From Anaerolineales bacterium (lineage in GTDB: Bacteria; Chloroflexota; Anaerolineae; JAAEKA01): 64,000 nt of DNA. The notes beneath the pieces were generated by a model that saw nothing but the letters and a program-made list of their open reading frames with translations, was not told the DNA's origin and made no database searches. The translations under genes and the position numbers were made by a program. Positions 43,523 through 53,087 of this stretch are shown piece after piece. Numbering within the stretch: position 1 is the first letter of the stretch; every line of letters starts with the position of its first letter. The stretch is from the NCBI GenBank assembly GCA_020634615.1, contig JACKBI010000001.1:62001-126000 (forward strand), given 5' to 3'.

Positions 43523-43915
43523 CTACGGTTTTTCTGGCTTGTTTGAGTATGTGGATTGGTCAAGTACTACTCTGAGCTCGTCGCTCAGGCTGGCTCGCGG
43601 TATCGCGGCATGGGCGCCCCAGGCCAGGACTTGAGACCGCTGCCGCGACGTTCTGGTCATGACTATCGATTGCAGCCAGGGATAGTTCTCCCGGCTCCAG
43701 TACAACAGTGCTTCAACTTCGTCGTCTGGCAGATTGGCATCTACCAGCAACAAATCGGGCTGCAATTGCGAAATCATTGCGGTGGCTGACAGAGCCCCTG
43801 AAGCCGTGGCAACGACGACGACATCTGGAATCGACCCCAGCATCGCGCGCGTAGCCTGCTGGATCAGACCAGGCTCTGACACAAGACAGACTCGTTTGGA
43901 TTTTGGACTCGACAT
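43523..43915 (-). CDS. Response regulator receiver domain protein
   Basis: Predicted 130-residue CheY-like protein. The phosphoacceptor Asp is in DLLLVDANLPDDEVEALL, acidic residues near the N-terminus are weaker than usual (KRVCLVSEPGLIQQ, a single Glu), and the switch residue region reads SIVMTRTS (Thr). The C-terminal Lys region is AAIPRASLSDELR (Arg for the usual Lys). These deviations suggest an atypical or pseudo-receiver. ATG at 43915 with AAGG before it is used. Divergent from the large BTAD regulator gene, with no kinase nearby. Confidence 0.75.
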   Translation of the reverse strand: MSSPKSKRVCLVSEPGLIQQATRAMLGSIPDVVVVATASGALSATAMISQLQPDLLLVDANLPDDEVEALLYWSRENYPWLQSIVMTRTSRQRSQVLAWGAHAAIPRASLSDELRVVLDQSTYSNKPEKP

Positions 43916-44088
43916 GTACTGCCTTGTACCTGATTGATTTCCTGCGGTCCTGTAAGGCGAAGTTGCTCCAGGAGCAGGCTTATTTAATGGTCGGTCGAAC
44001 AATCCGACGGCCACGGCCGGAGTTCGCATACGCAAGATTTGAAATTGGCTAGTTGAGTGTAACTTGGCTAACTCAATCTGCTGTTGCG

Positions 44089-44097
44089 TGCTATAAT
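44089..44097 (+). promoter_or_regulatory. Extended -10 promoter of the BTAD/NB-ARC/WD40 gene
   Basis: TGCTATAAT at 44089-44097; no -35 at 17 bases. The leader would be about 75 bases. Confidence 0.5.
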
Positions 44098-44179
44098 CTC
44101 TATCGATCTGGCCGGGATTAAACCAGAACCGCGTAACCGACTCGTGACACAGTCGTGACAAGGGTACGAACAGACAGAT

Positions 44180-47100
44180 ATGGCGCACTTGCAAAAGGTA
44201 TCGCCCTTACATTTGAATGTGCTCGGTCCGCCCCTCCTTTTGCGTGCAGGGGAACCGGTGACAGCCCTGCGCAGAACCAAAAGCCAGGCCCTGCTGTTCT
44301 ATCTTGCCGTGAAGGGTGGTCCGCACCGTCGCGCCACCCTGTCAACGCTGTTGTGGCCTGAAAGCACCGACCAGCAGGCGGCTACCAGCCTGCGCACCGC
44401 CCTCTCCGATCTGCGCAAGCTATTTGACGACAAACTGGAGGTGATCGGCCAGACGGTGTCACTGTCACGGGCAGCGTTCTGGCTCGACACAGCGCAGTTT
44501 GACACCTTGCTCCAGCGAACGGGGGACGAGGCGACGGATATCCTGCAACTGCAAGCCGCCGTTTCGCTCTACAACGGGGACTTGCTGGCGGGATTCCATG
44601 TGCCCGGTGCGCCGGACTACGAACAGTGGATGGCCGGCGAGCGCGAGCGGCTGCGGCATGCGATGCTCAGCGCGCTGCTGTCTCTGGCTGCCTGGCACAT
44701 ACAGCAACATGACATGGTCGCCAGTCTGGAACAGTTGACCCGCCTGCTGGCCATCGACCCGGCCAGCGAGGTCGGTCACCGCCAGAAAATGGTGGTGCTG
44801 GCGCGCATGGGATTGCGCAGCACCGCGCTGCAACAGTACGAAACGTGCCGGCGCGTTCTGGCCGAAGAGCTTGACGTGGCGCCTTCGCCGGAGACCATGG
44901 CGGTCTACGAGTTGATTCTGTCCGGCGCCATGGGACCACAAACAGCCGCAGGGACGGAGACGGTGCACGACAGTGGGACAACCACGCCCGCACGGCCTCA
45001 TCCGGTGCGTGCTGAGTCGCCGCTCGCGGCACAGCAGCCGTTCATCGACTGGCGCGACGCGCCGGACCATGCCGCGTTCTATGGCCGGCAGAAGGATGTT
45101 GCGCAGCTCAGTCACTGGCTCACCGGTGACGGTGCGAGCCTGGTGGCGCTTTCGGGCATGGGGGGCGTCGGCAAGACAACCCTGGCAGTCGAACTGATCG
45201 ACCACCTGCCCGGCGGATCATACGATCTGGTCTTCTGGCGCACATTGGTCAATGCCCCGTCGCTGCGGAGCGTTCTCGACAGCTGGTTGCAGGCCATGGC
45301 CGGACAACAGTTGGATCAACTGCCCGCAGGCCTCGACGAGAAAATGGCGGTTCTGTTCGCTGAACTCCAGCGCCAGCGCTGTCTGCTTGTCCTGGACAAT
45401 CTCGAAAGCGTCATGCAGTCCGGCGTTCGTACCGGCACGTTTCGCTCTGGTTACGAAGACTATGGGCAGTTCATTGAGCGAATGGCCCGCAGCCGCCACC
45501 ATAGCTCCCTGCTGCTGACCACCAGGGATTTGCCGGCGGGTCTGTTGCGCATGGAGGAAGATGATTCGCGCGTCAGAATCTTGACGGTGGGAGGATTGCC
45601 GGCTGCTGCCGGGCTGGAACTGCTGCGCCAGCGCGGCGTCGTTGCGCCAGACCACGAGCTGAGAACGCTGGTCGAACGTTATTCCGGCAACCCACTGGCG
45701 CTGAAACTGGTTGCCGATACCGTGCGCGATCTGTTCGGCAGCGACATCAACGCGTTCTTTGGAGACGAGACCCCGATCTTCGACGACATCCGCACTGTGC
45801 TGGACGAACAATTCAGCCGTCTCACTCCCCTGGAGCGTGAAGTTGTAACCTGGCTTGCCGTCGAGCGGTCACCGGTGGCGGTTCAGGTTTTGTGGAACGA
45901 TCTTGCGCGACCGGCGGGACGGCGTGAATTCATCGAGACCATGCGTTCCTTGCAGTACAACTCGCTGGTTGAGGACGCCGTCCACGACAGCGCGGACAGT
46001 CCGCCCCGCCTGACACTGCAAAACGTTGTCATGGAATACGTGACCGATCGTTTGGTGACTGCCATCAGCAGCGAAATTGAGAGCGGTCAATTCGATTGGT
46101 TGCACCGCTTTGCGCTGGTCAAGGCGCAAAGTGAGGAATACGTGCAGGAAAGCCAGCGACGCTTGCTGTTGCAACCCATAGCCCAGTGGCTGGTGGATCG
46201 CTGGGGACGAACGGCTGCCATCGATCGCCTGCACACATCATTGCAGCAACTGCGCTCGCAAGATGCTTCCAGTGCCAGCTATGCCGGCGCGAATCTGCTG
46301 CATCTGCTGCTCTACCTGGAGGCGGACCTGAACGGTCTGGACCTTTCCAACCTCCCTGTCTGGCAGGCGGACCTGCGGACGGTTTCGGTGGCCACGGTCG
46401 ATTTCCGCGGCGCCAACCTGAAGGGATCAAGGTTTTTCGACACCTTCGGCACGTTGCGCACGATGAGCATCAGCCCTGACGGCCAGTATCTGGCAACCGG
46501 CGGCTCGGACGGCCGCGTCTTCATGTGGCAGATGACCGATTACCAGCCCTACTATATTTTTACGGGCCACACGCAGGGCATCAGCTGTGTGGCGTGGTCC
46601 CCGGACGGTGCGCTGTTGGCCAGCGGCAGCCTGGACAGGCAGGTGCGTCTATGGGATGCCAGGACCGGCCAGTTGGTTGATACCTTTCAGGAACACATCC
46701 AAACAGTGGCTGCCGTTGCCTGGAGCCCGGATGGCGCTTTCCTGGCCAGCGCAGGCGCAGATCAAACGATCTTCGTGCGCAACTGGCAAACCAGGGAGAT
46801 GTATCGCCAGCTGTTTGAACCGGCCTGGATCAATGGTATCGCATTCAGCCCCGATGGCCGGATTCTGGCCAGCGTCAACAACGAACGGCAAGTGACCCTG
46901 TGGGACTGGCGATCGGGCGAACGGCTCCAGACGCTGCATGGCCATACGGGCAAGGTTCATGCCGTTGCCTTTGCACCGGACAGTGAGGTTCTCGCCACCA
47001 GCGGCGAGGATGCCCGCATCTGCCTGTGGCGGCCGGCTGACCTATCCGCGCCAGTCGTTCTGGAGGGACATTCCGGCTGGGTTCTTTCGCTGGCTTTCAG

Positions 47101-48490
47101 CCCTGATGGCAGCAAGCTGGCCAGCGCCAGCACCGACCGCACCGCTCGTGTCTGGGATGTAGCGACCGGCCAACTGCTGCGCTCACTGTTGGGACACACC
47201 AGTTGGGCAACCGCCGTGACTTTTTCGACCGATGGCGCCACCGTTATCAGCGGCGGCTACGACCAGTCGATACGGCTGTGGGATATCGAAACCGGCCAGA
47301 CGACGCACCGGCTGCACGGCACCTTGCGCTGGGTCGGGTCGGCCATCTTCAGTCGTGACGGAACCCTGCTGGCAAGCAGCGGTCTTGACGGTCCCCTGCG
47401 ACTGTGGAAACTCGACCAAGAGAATCTTCCTGGCCCAGGCGTCGCGCCTACCTACACCGACAAAGGTGGGCGTCTTGTGCACACTATGGAGGGACATCGC
47501 GGGGCGATCCGAGCTGTCAGTTTTGCACGGTCAAACGGCATGATCGCCGCCGGTTGCGACGACCATCATGCCTATTTGTGGGATGCCGCCAGCGGGGAGC
47601 TGAAGCACATCCTGAGCGGGCATCGTGGCATGGTGCGCAGCATCGCGTTCTGTGACGACGACGACACGTTGATCACTGGCAGCTACGACCAGACATTGCG
47701 CGTGTGGTCGGCAGCTACCGGCCAGTTGCTGCGAGTCCTGCCTGATACCGATGGGACCTCCGAGTACGCAATGTCGCTCAGCCCCGACGGGACATTGCTG
47801 GCGCATACCACCGTAGACCACGCCGTCAACCTGATCGACATGCAGTCCTGGCAGGATGTAGAACGGTTGTCGCTGGGTCATGAGCAGGCGATGGCGGTCG
47901 CCTTTTCCACAAAGACGAATCTGTTGGCATGTGGTGCACAAGAGGGTTCGATCTGGATCTGGGACGTGCGCCCCCTGGCCAGCGGTGGGCGGGCGCGACT
48001 GCGCTGCAAGTTGCTGCCAACCGGCCAGAGAATCCTGCGACTTCTGTTCAGCCCGGATGACCGATGGCTGGCGGGATATGATGAGGACGACAAGGTTCAC
48101 ATCATCGACCTGGACCTTGAACAGGTTGCATTTACCATCACCAACGCGCCTGGGGTACATTGTCTGGCATTCAGCAGGGACAGCGACGCCCTCATCACGG
48201 GCGACCTTGCCCGCAACCTGGTGATTCACGACACGGCAACGGGATCCGTGATCAGACGCTTGCAGGGACACATTGGACAGGTAACATCGATTGCTGCAAG
48301 CCCCAGCAAAGACCTGCTGGCCAGCAGCAGCGCTGATGGCAGCGTCAGACTGTGGGACCTGCACGACAGTCACTGCCTGGCGGCGCTTGAACCGGCCGGT
48401 CCTTACGCCGGGATGAAGATCGCCGGCGTTGAAGGGATCACCAACGCTCAGGTCGCGACGCTGGTGGCGCTGGGTGCGGTTGCCGGTTGA
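44180..48490 (+). CDS. BTAD-type regulator with NB-ARC ATPase and WD40 beta-propellers
   Basis: Predicted 1436 residues. The first 100 are an OmpR/SARP-type winged helix (LHLNVLGPPLLLRAGEPVTA, RTKSQALLFYLAVKGG, STLLWPESTDQQAATSLRTA). About 100-245 is the helical BTAD domain (YNGDLLAGFHVPGAPDYEQW, RRVLAEELDVAPSPET). The NB-ARC part (about 290-560) has Walker A GMGGVGKTTLAVEL and CLLVLDNLESV, then YSGNPLALKLVADTV. A pentapeptide-like piece LSNLPVWQADLRTVSVATVD leads into about 14 WD40 repeats (about 750-1410) with units such as AFSPDGSKLASASTDRTARV and VWDVATGQLLRSLLGH. Likely a ligand- or partner-sensing transcription regulator. It has no strong SD. Confidence 0.88.
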   Translation: MAHLQKVSPLHLNVLGPPLLLRAGEPVTALRRTKSQALLFYLAVKGGPHRRATLSTLLWPESTDQQAATSLRTALSDLRKLFDDKLEVIGQTVSLSRAAFWLDTAQFDTLLQRTGDEATDILQLQAAVSLYNGDLLAGFHVPGAPDYEQWMAGERERLRHAMLSALLSLAAWHIQQHDMVASLEQLTRLLAIDPASEVGHRQKMVVLARMGLRSTALQQYETCRRVLAEELDVAPSPETMAVYELILSGAMGPQTAAGTETVHDSGTTTPARPHPVRAESPLAAQQPFIDWRDAPDHAAFYGRQKDVAQLSHWLTGDGASLVALSGMGGVGKTTLAVELIDHLPGGSYDLVFWRTLVNAPSLRSVLDSWLQAMAGQQLDQLPAGLDEKMAVLFAELQRQRCLLVLDNLESVMQSGVRTGTFRSGYEDYGQFIERMARSRHHSSLLLTTRDLPAGLLRMEEDDSRVRILTVGGLPAAAGLELLRQRGVVAPDHELRTLVERYSGNPLALKLVADTVRDLFGSDINAFFGDETPIFDDIRTVLDEQFSRLTPLEREVVTWLAVERSPVAVQVLWNDLARPAGRREFIETMRSLQYNSLVEDAVHDSADSPPRLTLQNVVMEYVTDRLVTAISSEIESGQFDWLHRFALVKAQSEEYVQESQRRLLLQPIAQWLVDRWGRTAAIDRLHTSLQQLRSQDASSASYAGANLLHLLLYLEADLNGLDLSNLPVWQADLRTVSVATVDFRGANLKGSRFFDTFGTLRTMSISPDGQYLATGGSDGRVFMWQMTDYQPYYIFTGHTQGISCVAWSPDGALLASGSLDRQVRLWDARTGQLVDTFQEHIQTVAAVAWSPDGAFLASAGADQTIFVRNWQTREMYRQLFEPAWINGIAFSPDGRILASVNNERQVTLWDWRSGERLQTLHGHTGKVHAVAFAPDSEVLATSGEDARICLWRPADLSAPVVLEGHSGWVLSLAFSPDGSKLASASTDRTARVWDVATGQLLRSLLGHTSWATAVTFSTDGATVISGGYDQSIRLWDIETGQTTHRLHGTLRWVGSAIFSRDGTLLASSGLDGPLRLWKLDQENLPGPGVAPTYTDKGGRLVHTMEGHRGAIRAVSFARSNGMIAAGCDDHHAYLWDAASGELKHILSGHRGMVRSIAFCDDDDTLITGSYDQTLRVWSAATGQLLRVLPDTDGTSEYAMSLSPDGTLLAHTTVDHAVNLIDMQSWQDVERLSLGHEQAMAVAFSTKTNLLACGAQEGSIWIWDVRPLASGGRARLRCKLLPTGQRILRLLFSPDDRWLAGYDEDDKVHIIDLDLEQVAFTITNAPGVHCLAFSRDSDALITGDLARNLVIHDTATGSVIRRLQGHIGQVTSIAASPSKDLLASSSADGSVRLWDLHDSHCLAALEPAGPYAGMKIAGVEGITNAQVATLVALGAVAG

Positions 48491-48539
48491 CGACGACGGG
48501 TGCCTTCCTTGCACTTCCGTCGTGGCAGCATGATCCGCT

Positions 48540-48568
48540 TTGACGCCCGCTTGTGCTGGGGCTATAAT
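48540..48568 (+). promoter_or_regulatory. Consensus-like sigma70 promoter of hpt
   Basis: TTGACG (48540-48545), exactly 17 bases, TATAAT (48563-48568); 32 bases before the ATG. The strongest promoter match in the window. Confidence 0.75.
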
Positions 48569-48600
48569 CCCCCCGACAGCATTCTTCAGGGAGTACCCGC

Positions 48601-49149
48601 ATGGCCACACCACTTCACCCCGATATCGACCGTGTTCTGATCAGTTCGGCGCAGATCCAGGAACGGATTGTCGAACTTGCCGCCCAGATCGACCGCGACT
48701 ACGCGGACGAGCGGCCATTGCTGCTGGTGGGCGTGCTGAAAGGCGCTTTCATTTTCCTGGCTGACCTGGCGCGCGCGCTGACGATTCCCCACGCGGTCGA
48801 TTTCATGGCGGTGTCGAGCTACGGCATGACAGCCACCAGCGGCGCGGTGCGCATCATCCTCGACTTGCGCGAGCCCATCGACAACAAACACGTGCTGCTG
48901 GTGGAAGACATCGTCGACTCGGGCAACACGCTGGCCTATCTGCGCGAGGTGCTGACAAGCCGCCGGCCGGCCTCGCTGCGCACCTGCGCGCTTTCGACCA
49001 AACAGCGACCCGACGCCATGCATGTGCCGATCGATTACCTCGGGTTCACCATTCCTGATGTCTGGGTTGTTGGCTACGGACTTGACTATGCCGACAGGCA
49101 CCGCACGCTGCCGTACATCGGCGCGCTGAAACCAGAGGTTTACCGATGA
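48601..49149 (+). CDS. hpt: Hypoxanthine phosphoribosyltransferase
   Basis: Predicted 182-residue purine-salvage enzyme joining hypoxanthine or guanine with PRPP. The PRPP loop is LLVEDIVDSGNTLAYL, preceded by the flexible SSYGMTATSGAVRI loop and LVGVLKGAFIFLADLARAL near the N-terminus; the base-binding end is IPDVWVVGYGLDYAD. Length is normal. AGGGAG precedes the ATG. The downstream PEP-binding gene overlaps by four bases (ATGA), so the two form an operon. Confidence 0.93.
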   Translation: MATPLHPDIDRVLISSAQIQERIVELAAQIDRDYADERPLLLVGVLKGAFIFLADLARALTIPHAVDFMAVSSYGMTATSGAVRIILDLREPIDNKHVLLVEDIVDSGNTLAYLREVLTSRRPASLRTCALSTKQRPDAMHVPIDYLGFTIPDVWVVGYGLDYADRHRTLPYIGALKPEVYR

Positions 49150-51485
49150 CCCACCACGACGATCCCGACGGCCAGTTGCCGAAGGTGATGGAAATCTACC
49201 TGCAACTGGCCAACTACCCGATTCTGGGCGAACGCGTCCGGGGGAAAATGCGCCGGGAAATTTTTGCCCGCGGCATCGTGACCCGCGAGGTGTTCGAAGC
49301 GGAGGTCGAAGAGCGGGCCATTGCATCACAGCAGCGCGAAGGAATTGACGACCCGTACAGTGCGGAGAATATCGAGACCTGGGAACGGCGCAAACAGTTG
49401 GTGCGCGATTACCTGACCGACTTCTATTTTGGCTACAACCTGCCGGCGCGCCTGCTGCAAGACCTGATCCAGGCCGAGTTGGGTCAGCACAACGGCGATG
49501 AACTGGGACTGACCTTCAACCCGGAGCTTGCTCCGTGGGACGCCCTCTTCGCGAAGGGACTGCAATACGAGGCGCTGCCACTGGAAGAACAGGCGAAGTA
49601 CGCGCATCACCTGGCCGAAATCAAGGCCGTCCTGATCAAGGCGATGATCAGCGACCAACTGGGGTTCGTGGGCATCGCACGCAAATACTTCAGCGTCGCC
49701 GACCTCAACGAGATCCGCCGCCACCGCGTCGGACGCGGCAAGATTGGCGGCAAGGCGGCCGGCCTGATGCTGGCATGGAAAATCCTGCGAACCGACCCGC
49801 AGATCGCCCTCGACGGCTTTCAGGATAAGATCGCCATACCGGAGTCCTATTTCGTCGGCTCAGACGTTTTCTATGAGTTTCTGGACATCAACGACCTGTT
49901 GCCGGAGATCAACCAGAAATACAAGACACCCGAGCAGATGATCGAGGACTATGCCAGCCTGCCGCAGCGTTTCGCTCAGGGCGTTTTTCCGGAACGCGTG
50001 GTGCAGCAACTGATGCAGCTTCTGGCTGCTGTTGGCGACGCGCCGCTCATCGTCCGCTCCTCCAGCCTGCTGGAAGACAACGTCAACACCTCCTTTGCAG
50101 GCAAATATGACAGCATCTTCTCGTGCAACCAGGGGACGCCCGAAGAGAACCTGAGCGCGCTGCTCTGGTCGATCTCGCAGGTCTACGTCAGCGCGTTGAA
50201 CCCCGACGCGCTGCTCTATCGCCGGCAGATGGGGCTGATCGACTACGATGAGCGGATGGCGGTCATCATCCAGAAGGTCGAAGGCCAGCAAGTCGATAAC
50301 CTGTTCTTCCCCACGGTGTCAGGCGTCGGCTTCAGCCGCAACCCCTTCCTGTGGACGCCGCGCCTGCGTCGTGATGAAGGCTTCGTGCGCCTGGTGACCG
50401 GCCTGGGCACGCGCGCCGTGGACCGGGTGCCCGACGACTACCCGCGCATGATCGGCCTCAGCCATCCCACGCTGCGCCCCGCCCAGACCGCACGCGAGAT
50501 CCAGCACTATTCGCAACGTTATATGGATGTGGTCGATCTGGAGGCCAACGAAATACGCACTGTTTCGGTGCGCTACGGAATCAACAAAGACTATCCCTGG
50601 CTGCGGATGCTGGGCGCGGCTTTCCGCGACGGCCAGATCCAGCCGATCCGCTCCTCCGTCGACGTCATCGAGTCGCACGAGCTGGTGCTGACGCTCGACG
50701 GTCTGGTGGAGAGCACGCCATTCGTTGAGCGCATGAAGGTGATACTGCGGACGCTGGAAAGCGCCTACGCGGTGCCGGTGGATGTCGAGTTCACACTGGA
50801 GTTCAAAGGCTCAGCGCGCAAGCCGGAGCTGATCATCCACCTCTTGCAGTGCCGCCCGCAGAGCAGCCATGAACAGGGCCAACGGGTCGAAATCCCGGCG
50901 CAAGTACACGAACAGGACGTGCTGTTCACAGCCAACAACCTCATTCCCAACGGCGTGGTCGAGCGTCTGCGCTACATCGTCTACGTCGATCCGCACCAGT
51001 ATTCGCGGCTGGCGCCACCCTCGGAAAAGCTGGAGGTCGCCCGGGCCGTAGGCCGGCTGAACCGTGCGCTGGAAGGTGAACGCTTCATCCTCGTTGGACC
51101 GGGCCGCTGGGGCAGTTCCAACCTCGATCTGGGCGTCAAGGTGACCTACGCCGACGTCTTCAACACCAAGATGATGGTCGAGCTGGGCTATGACCACGGG
51201 ACTGGCGCGCCCGAAGTCAGCTACGGCACGCACTTCTTCCAGGACCTGGTGGAGGCGCGCATTTTCCCGCTGGCGGTCTTCCCCGAGCAGGCTGACAACG
51301 CGTTCAACCGTCGCTTCCTGGCCGAGGCAGCCAACAAGCTCGCCGAGCGGTCACCAGGAGACGCCGCGCTGGAAGGCGTCATCAAAGTCATCGATGTCTT
51401 CGAAGCACGCGGCGGCCAACTGCTGGAGGTCGTCATGAGCGGCGAGCAGGAACAGGCGCTGGCCTGGTTCCGCCGCTACGACTGA
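49146..51485 (+). CDS. PEP/pyruvate-binding domain protein lacking the phosphohistidine domain
   Basis: Predicted 779 residues. The core (about 195-560) is the ATP-grasp-like N-terminal part of PEP synthase/PPDK: KIGGKAAGLMLAWKIL, PLIVRSSSLLEDNVNTSFAG, KYDSIFSCNQGTPEENLSAL, VSGVGFSRNPFLW, and QCRPQSS near 577. The swivelling phosphohistidine domain and the PEP-utilising TIM barrel are missing, so a complete PEP synthase reaction is not expected. The C-terminal part (about 590-779) with LVGPGRWGSSNLDLGVKVTY is a separate domain I do not recognise. It overlaps hpt by four bases, and a role in nucleotide or phosphoryl transfer is inferred. Confidence 0.85.
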   Translation: MTHHDDPDGQLPKVMEIYLQLANYPILGERVRGKMRREIFARGIVTREVFEAEVEERAIASQQREGIDDPYSAENIETWERRKQLVRDYLTDFYFGYNLPARLLQDLIQAELGQHNGDELGLTFNPELAPWDALFAKGLQYEALPLEEQAKYAHHLAEIKAVLIKAMISDQLGFVGIARKYFSVADLNEIRRHRVGRGKIGGKAAGLMLAWKILRTDPQIALDGFQDKIAIPESYFVGSDVFYEFLDINDLLPEINQKYKTPEQMIEDYASLPQRFAQGVFPERVVQQLMQLLAAVGDAPLIVRSSSLLEDNVNTSFAGKYDSIFSCNQGTPEENLSALLWSISQVYVSALNPDALLYRRQMGLIDYDERMAVIIQKVEGQQVDNLFFPTVSGVGFSRNPFLWTPRLRRDEGFVRLVTGLGTRAVDRVPDDYPRMIGLSHPTLRPAQTAREIQHYSQRYMDVVDLEANEIRTVSVRYGINKDYPWLRMLGAAFRDGQIQPIRSSVDVIESHELVLTLDGLVESTPFVERMKVILRTLESAYAVPVDVEFTLEFKGSARKPELIIHLLQCRPQSSHEQGQRVEIPAQVHEQDVLFTANNLIPNGVVERLRYIVYVDPHQYSRLAPPSEKLEVARAVGRLNRALEGERFILVGPGRWGSSNLDLGVKVTYADVFNTKMMVELGYDHGTGAPEVSYGTHFFQDLVEARIFPLAVFPEQADNAFNRRFLAEAANKLAERSPGDAALEGVIKVIDVFEARGGQLLEVVMSGEQEQALAWFRRYD

Positions 51486-51548
51486 CAGCAACCGCTCTGG
51501 CCGGTCTTCGCTGGCACCCCGGAGGGGCCGACCGAGCCAACACCGAAA

Positions 51549-52821
51549 TTACCCAACCACATAAGCCAACGCTCCCTGGCCGGCTGCGCGGCCGGTGGCG
51601 AAACAGGCGGTCAGCAAATAGCCGCCGGTCGGCGCCTCCCAGTCCAGCATCTCGCCCGCGCAGAAAACTCCGGGCAGCGAGCGAATCATCAGGTGCTCAT
51701 CCAGAGCCTCAAAGGGGACGCCGCCGGCGCTGCTGATCGCTTCAGCCAACGGCCGCGGCGCAACCAGCGGCACCGGCAGCCCTTTGATGGCTGTTGCCAG
51801 GCGATGATGGTCGGCAAACTGCTCCTTCGGCACAAATTCCCACAGCAGTCCCGCCTTCACTCCCTTGATACCCACCGTACGCTGCAAGTGACTTGCCATT
51901 GACCGGGATCCCCGCGGGCGAGACAGTGCATCCATCAGACGTTCAAGCGACCAATCGGGCGCCAGATCAAGCTGGATCAGCGCGCGGCCGCGCGCCTCGA
52001 TCTCGTCGCGTAATGCCGGGCGGAGAACGCATAGATCAGGCCGCCCTCCAGGCCGGTCTCTGTCACCACCAGTTCGCCCTGCTGGCGAAACATCTCACCA
52101 GTAGCGTCATCAGTAAAGGCTGAGTGCAACCGATTTCAGCGGCTGGCCGGCGAAGCGGGTACGAAAATGTTCGCTCCAGCCGACATCGAAGCCACAGTTG
52201 GCCGGTCTGAGGGTGCGACCGGGACGCCACGCTGTTCCAGCAGTTGAACCCAGGCGCCGGTAGAGCCCAGTTGCGGCCAGCTGCCACCTCCCAGCGCCAG
52301 CACGACAGCCGGCGCGCGCACCGTTTTCTCACCTTCAGGCGTTGCGAAGCGCAACGCCCTCTCTTCGCGCCAGCCCTGCCAGCGGTGGCGCACGTGAAAC
52401 ATGACACCGTCGCGCGCAGACGCTGCCGCCAGGCGTACAGGATCGGCCCGGCGTGCATAACTGTGGGAAACACCCGCCCGGATGAACCGACAAACGTATC
52501 GAAACCCAGCTCCGCCATCCACGCCCGCAACGCTTCAGGTCCGAAGGCTGCCAGCAACGGTTCCAACTGCGGGCCACGTGCGCCATAGCGCGCCAAAAAC
52601 GCCTCACGTCCTTCGGAATGCGTAAGGTTCAAGCCGCCCTTACCGGCGACCAAAAACTTGCGCCCCACCGAGGGCATGGCCTCGTAGAGGTCGACGGGCA
52701 CGCCAGCCCGGGCCAGCACCTCAGCGGCCATCAAGCCGGCCGGCCCGCCGCCGATGACGGCAACTGATTGTGGGTGGGTATTTTCGCAAGACATCGATGG
52801 CTGCATAGTCCTTTGCGCCAT
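51549..52821 (-). pseudogene. HI0933-like FAD-dependent oxidoreductase broken by at least four frameshifts
   Basis: The N-terminal piece (from 52821) carries the FAD motif VAVIGGGPAGLMAAEVLARA and RKFLVAGKGGLNLTHSE. At about 52425 the frame changes; the continuation reads GVMFHVRHRWQGWREERALR and VVLALGGGSWPQLGSTGAWV. Further changes occur near 52210 (then RPANCGFDVGWSEHFRTRF), 52130 (then FTDDATGEMFRQQGELVVTE) and 52010 (then RDEIEARGRALIQLDLA), after which the frame stays open to 51549 with PGVFCAGEMLDWEAPTGGYL. All blocks of the family are present in order, so decay is recent or the region is error-rich. A reverse-strand TATAAT lies at 52825-52820, directly at the 5' end. Confidence 0.82.
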
Positions 52822-52903
52822 TATACACCGAAGGCCACGGTCTTTGGATACTGCTCAGTCCACTGCGTCCCGTTGCGCTCGCTGCGCGGCGGGCGATTCT
52901 TGG

Positions 52904-52955
52904 CAGGATTAACAGGATTTACAGAATTTGGGAGGCCTTCATCCTGTAAATCCTG
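52904..52955. repeat. CAGGATTTACAG repeats, direct and inverted
   Basis: CAGGATTAACAG (52904-) and CAGGATTTACAG (52913-52924) overlap as near-tandem units, and CTGTAAATCCTG (52944-52955) is the exact complement of the second around a 19-base loop. It lies in the 266-base gap before the sugar dehydrogenase gene. Confidence 0.8.
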
Positions 52956-53072
52956 TCGATTTTGGTTCTCACGATGTCGAGTCAACTCCAATTTGGAGGC
53001 GAACAACCGAACTGACGCTCAAGAACGAGATGCCGGTCAGGATGTAATCTCACTGGCCGAGCGCCAGACTCG

Positions 53073-53081
53073 TGCTATGGT
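53073..53081 (+). promoter_or_regulatory. Extended -10 directly before the sugar dehydrogenase start
   Basis: TGCTATGGT at 53073-53081 places the transcription start at the A of the ATG (53088), which suggests a leaderless mRNA. No SD is present. Confidence 0.4.
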
Positions 53082-53087
53082 GGATGC

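Noticed and set aside
47531..48613. 360-codon reverse-strand frame opposite the WD40 repeats
   Set aside because: Periodic only because the WD40 gene is; no start signal or homology-like motif.
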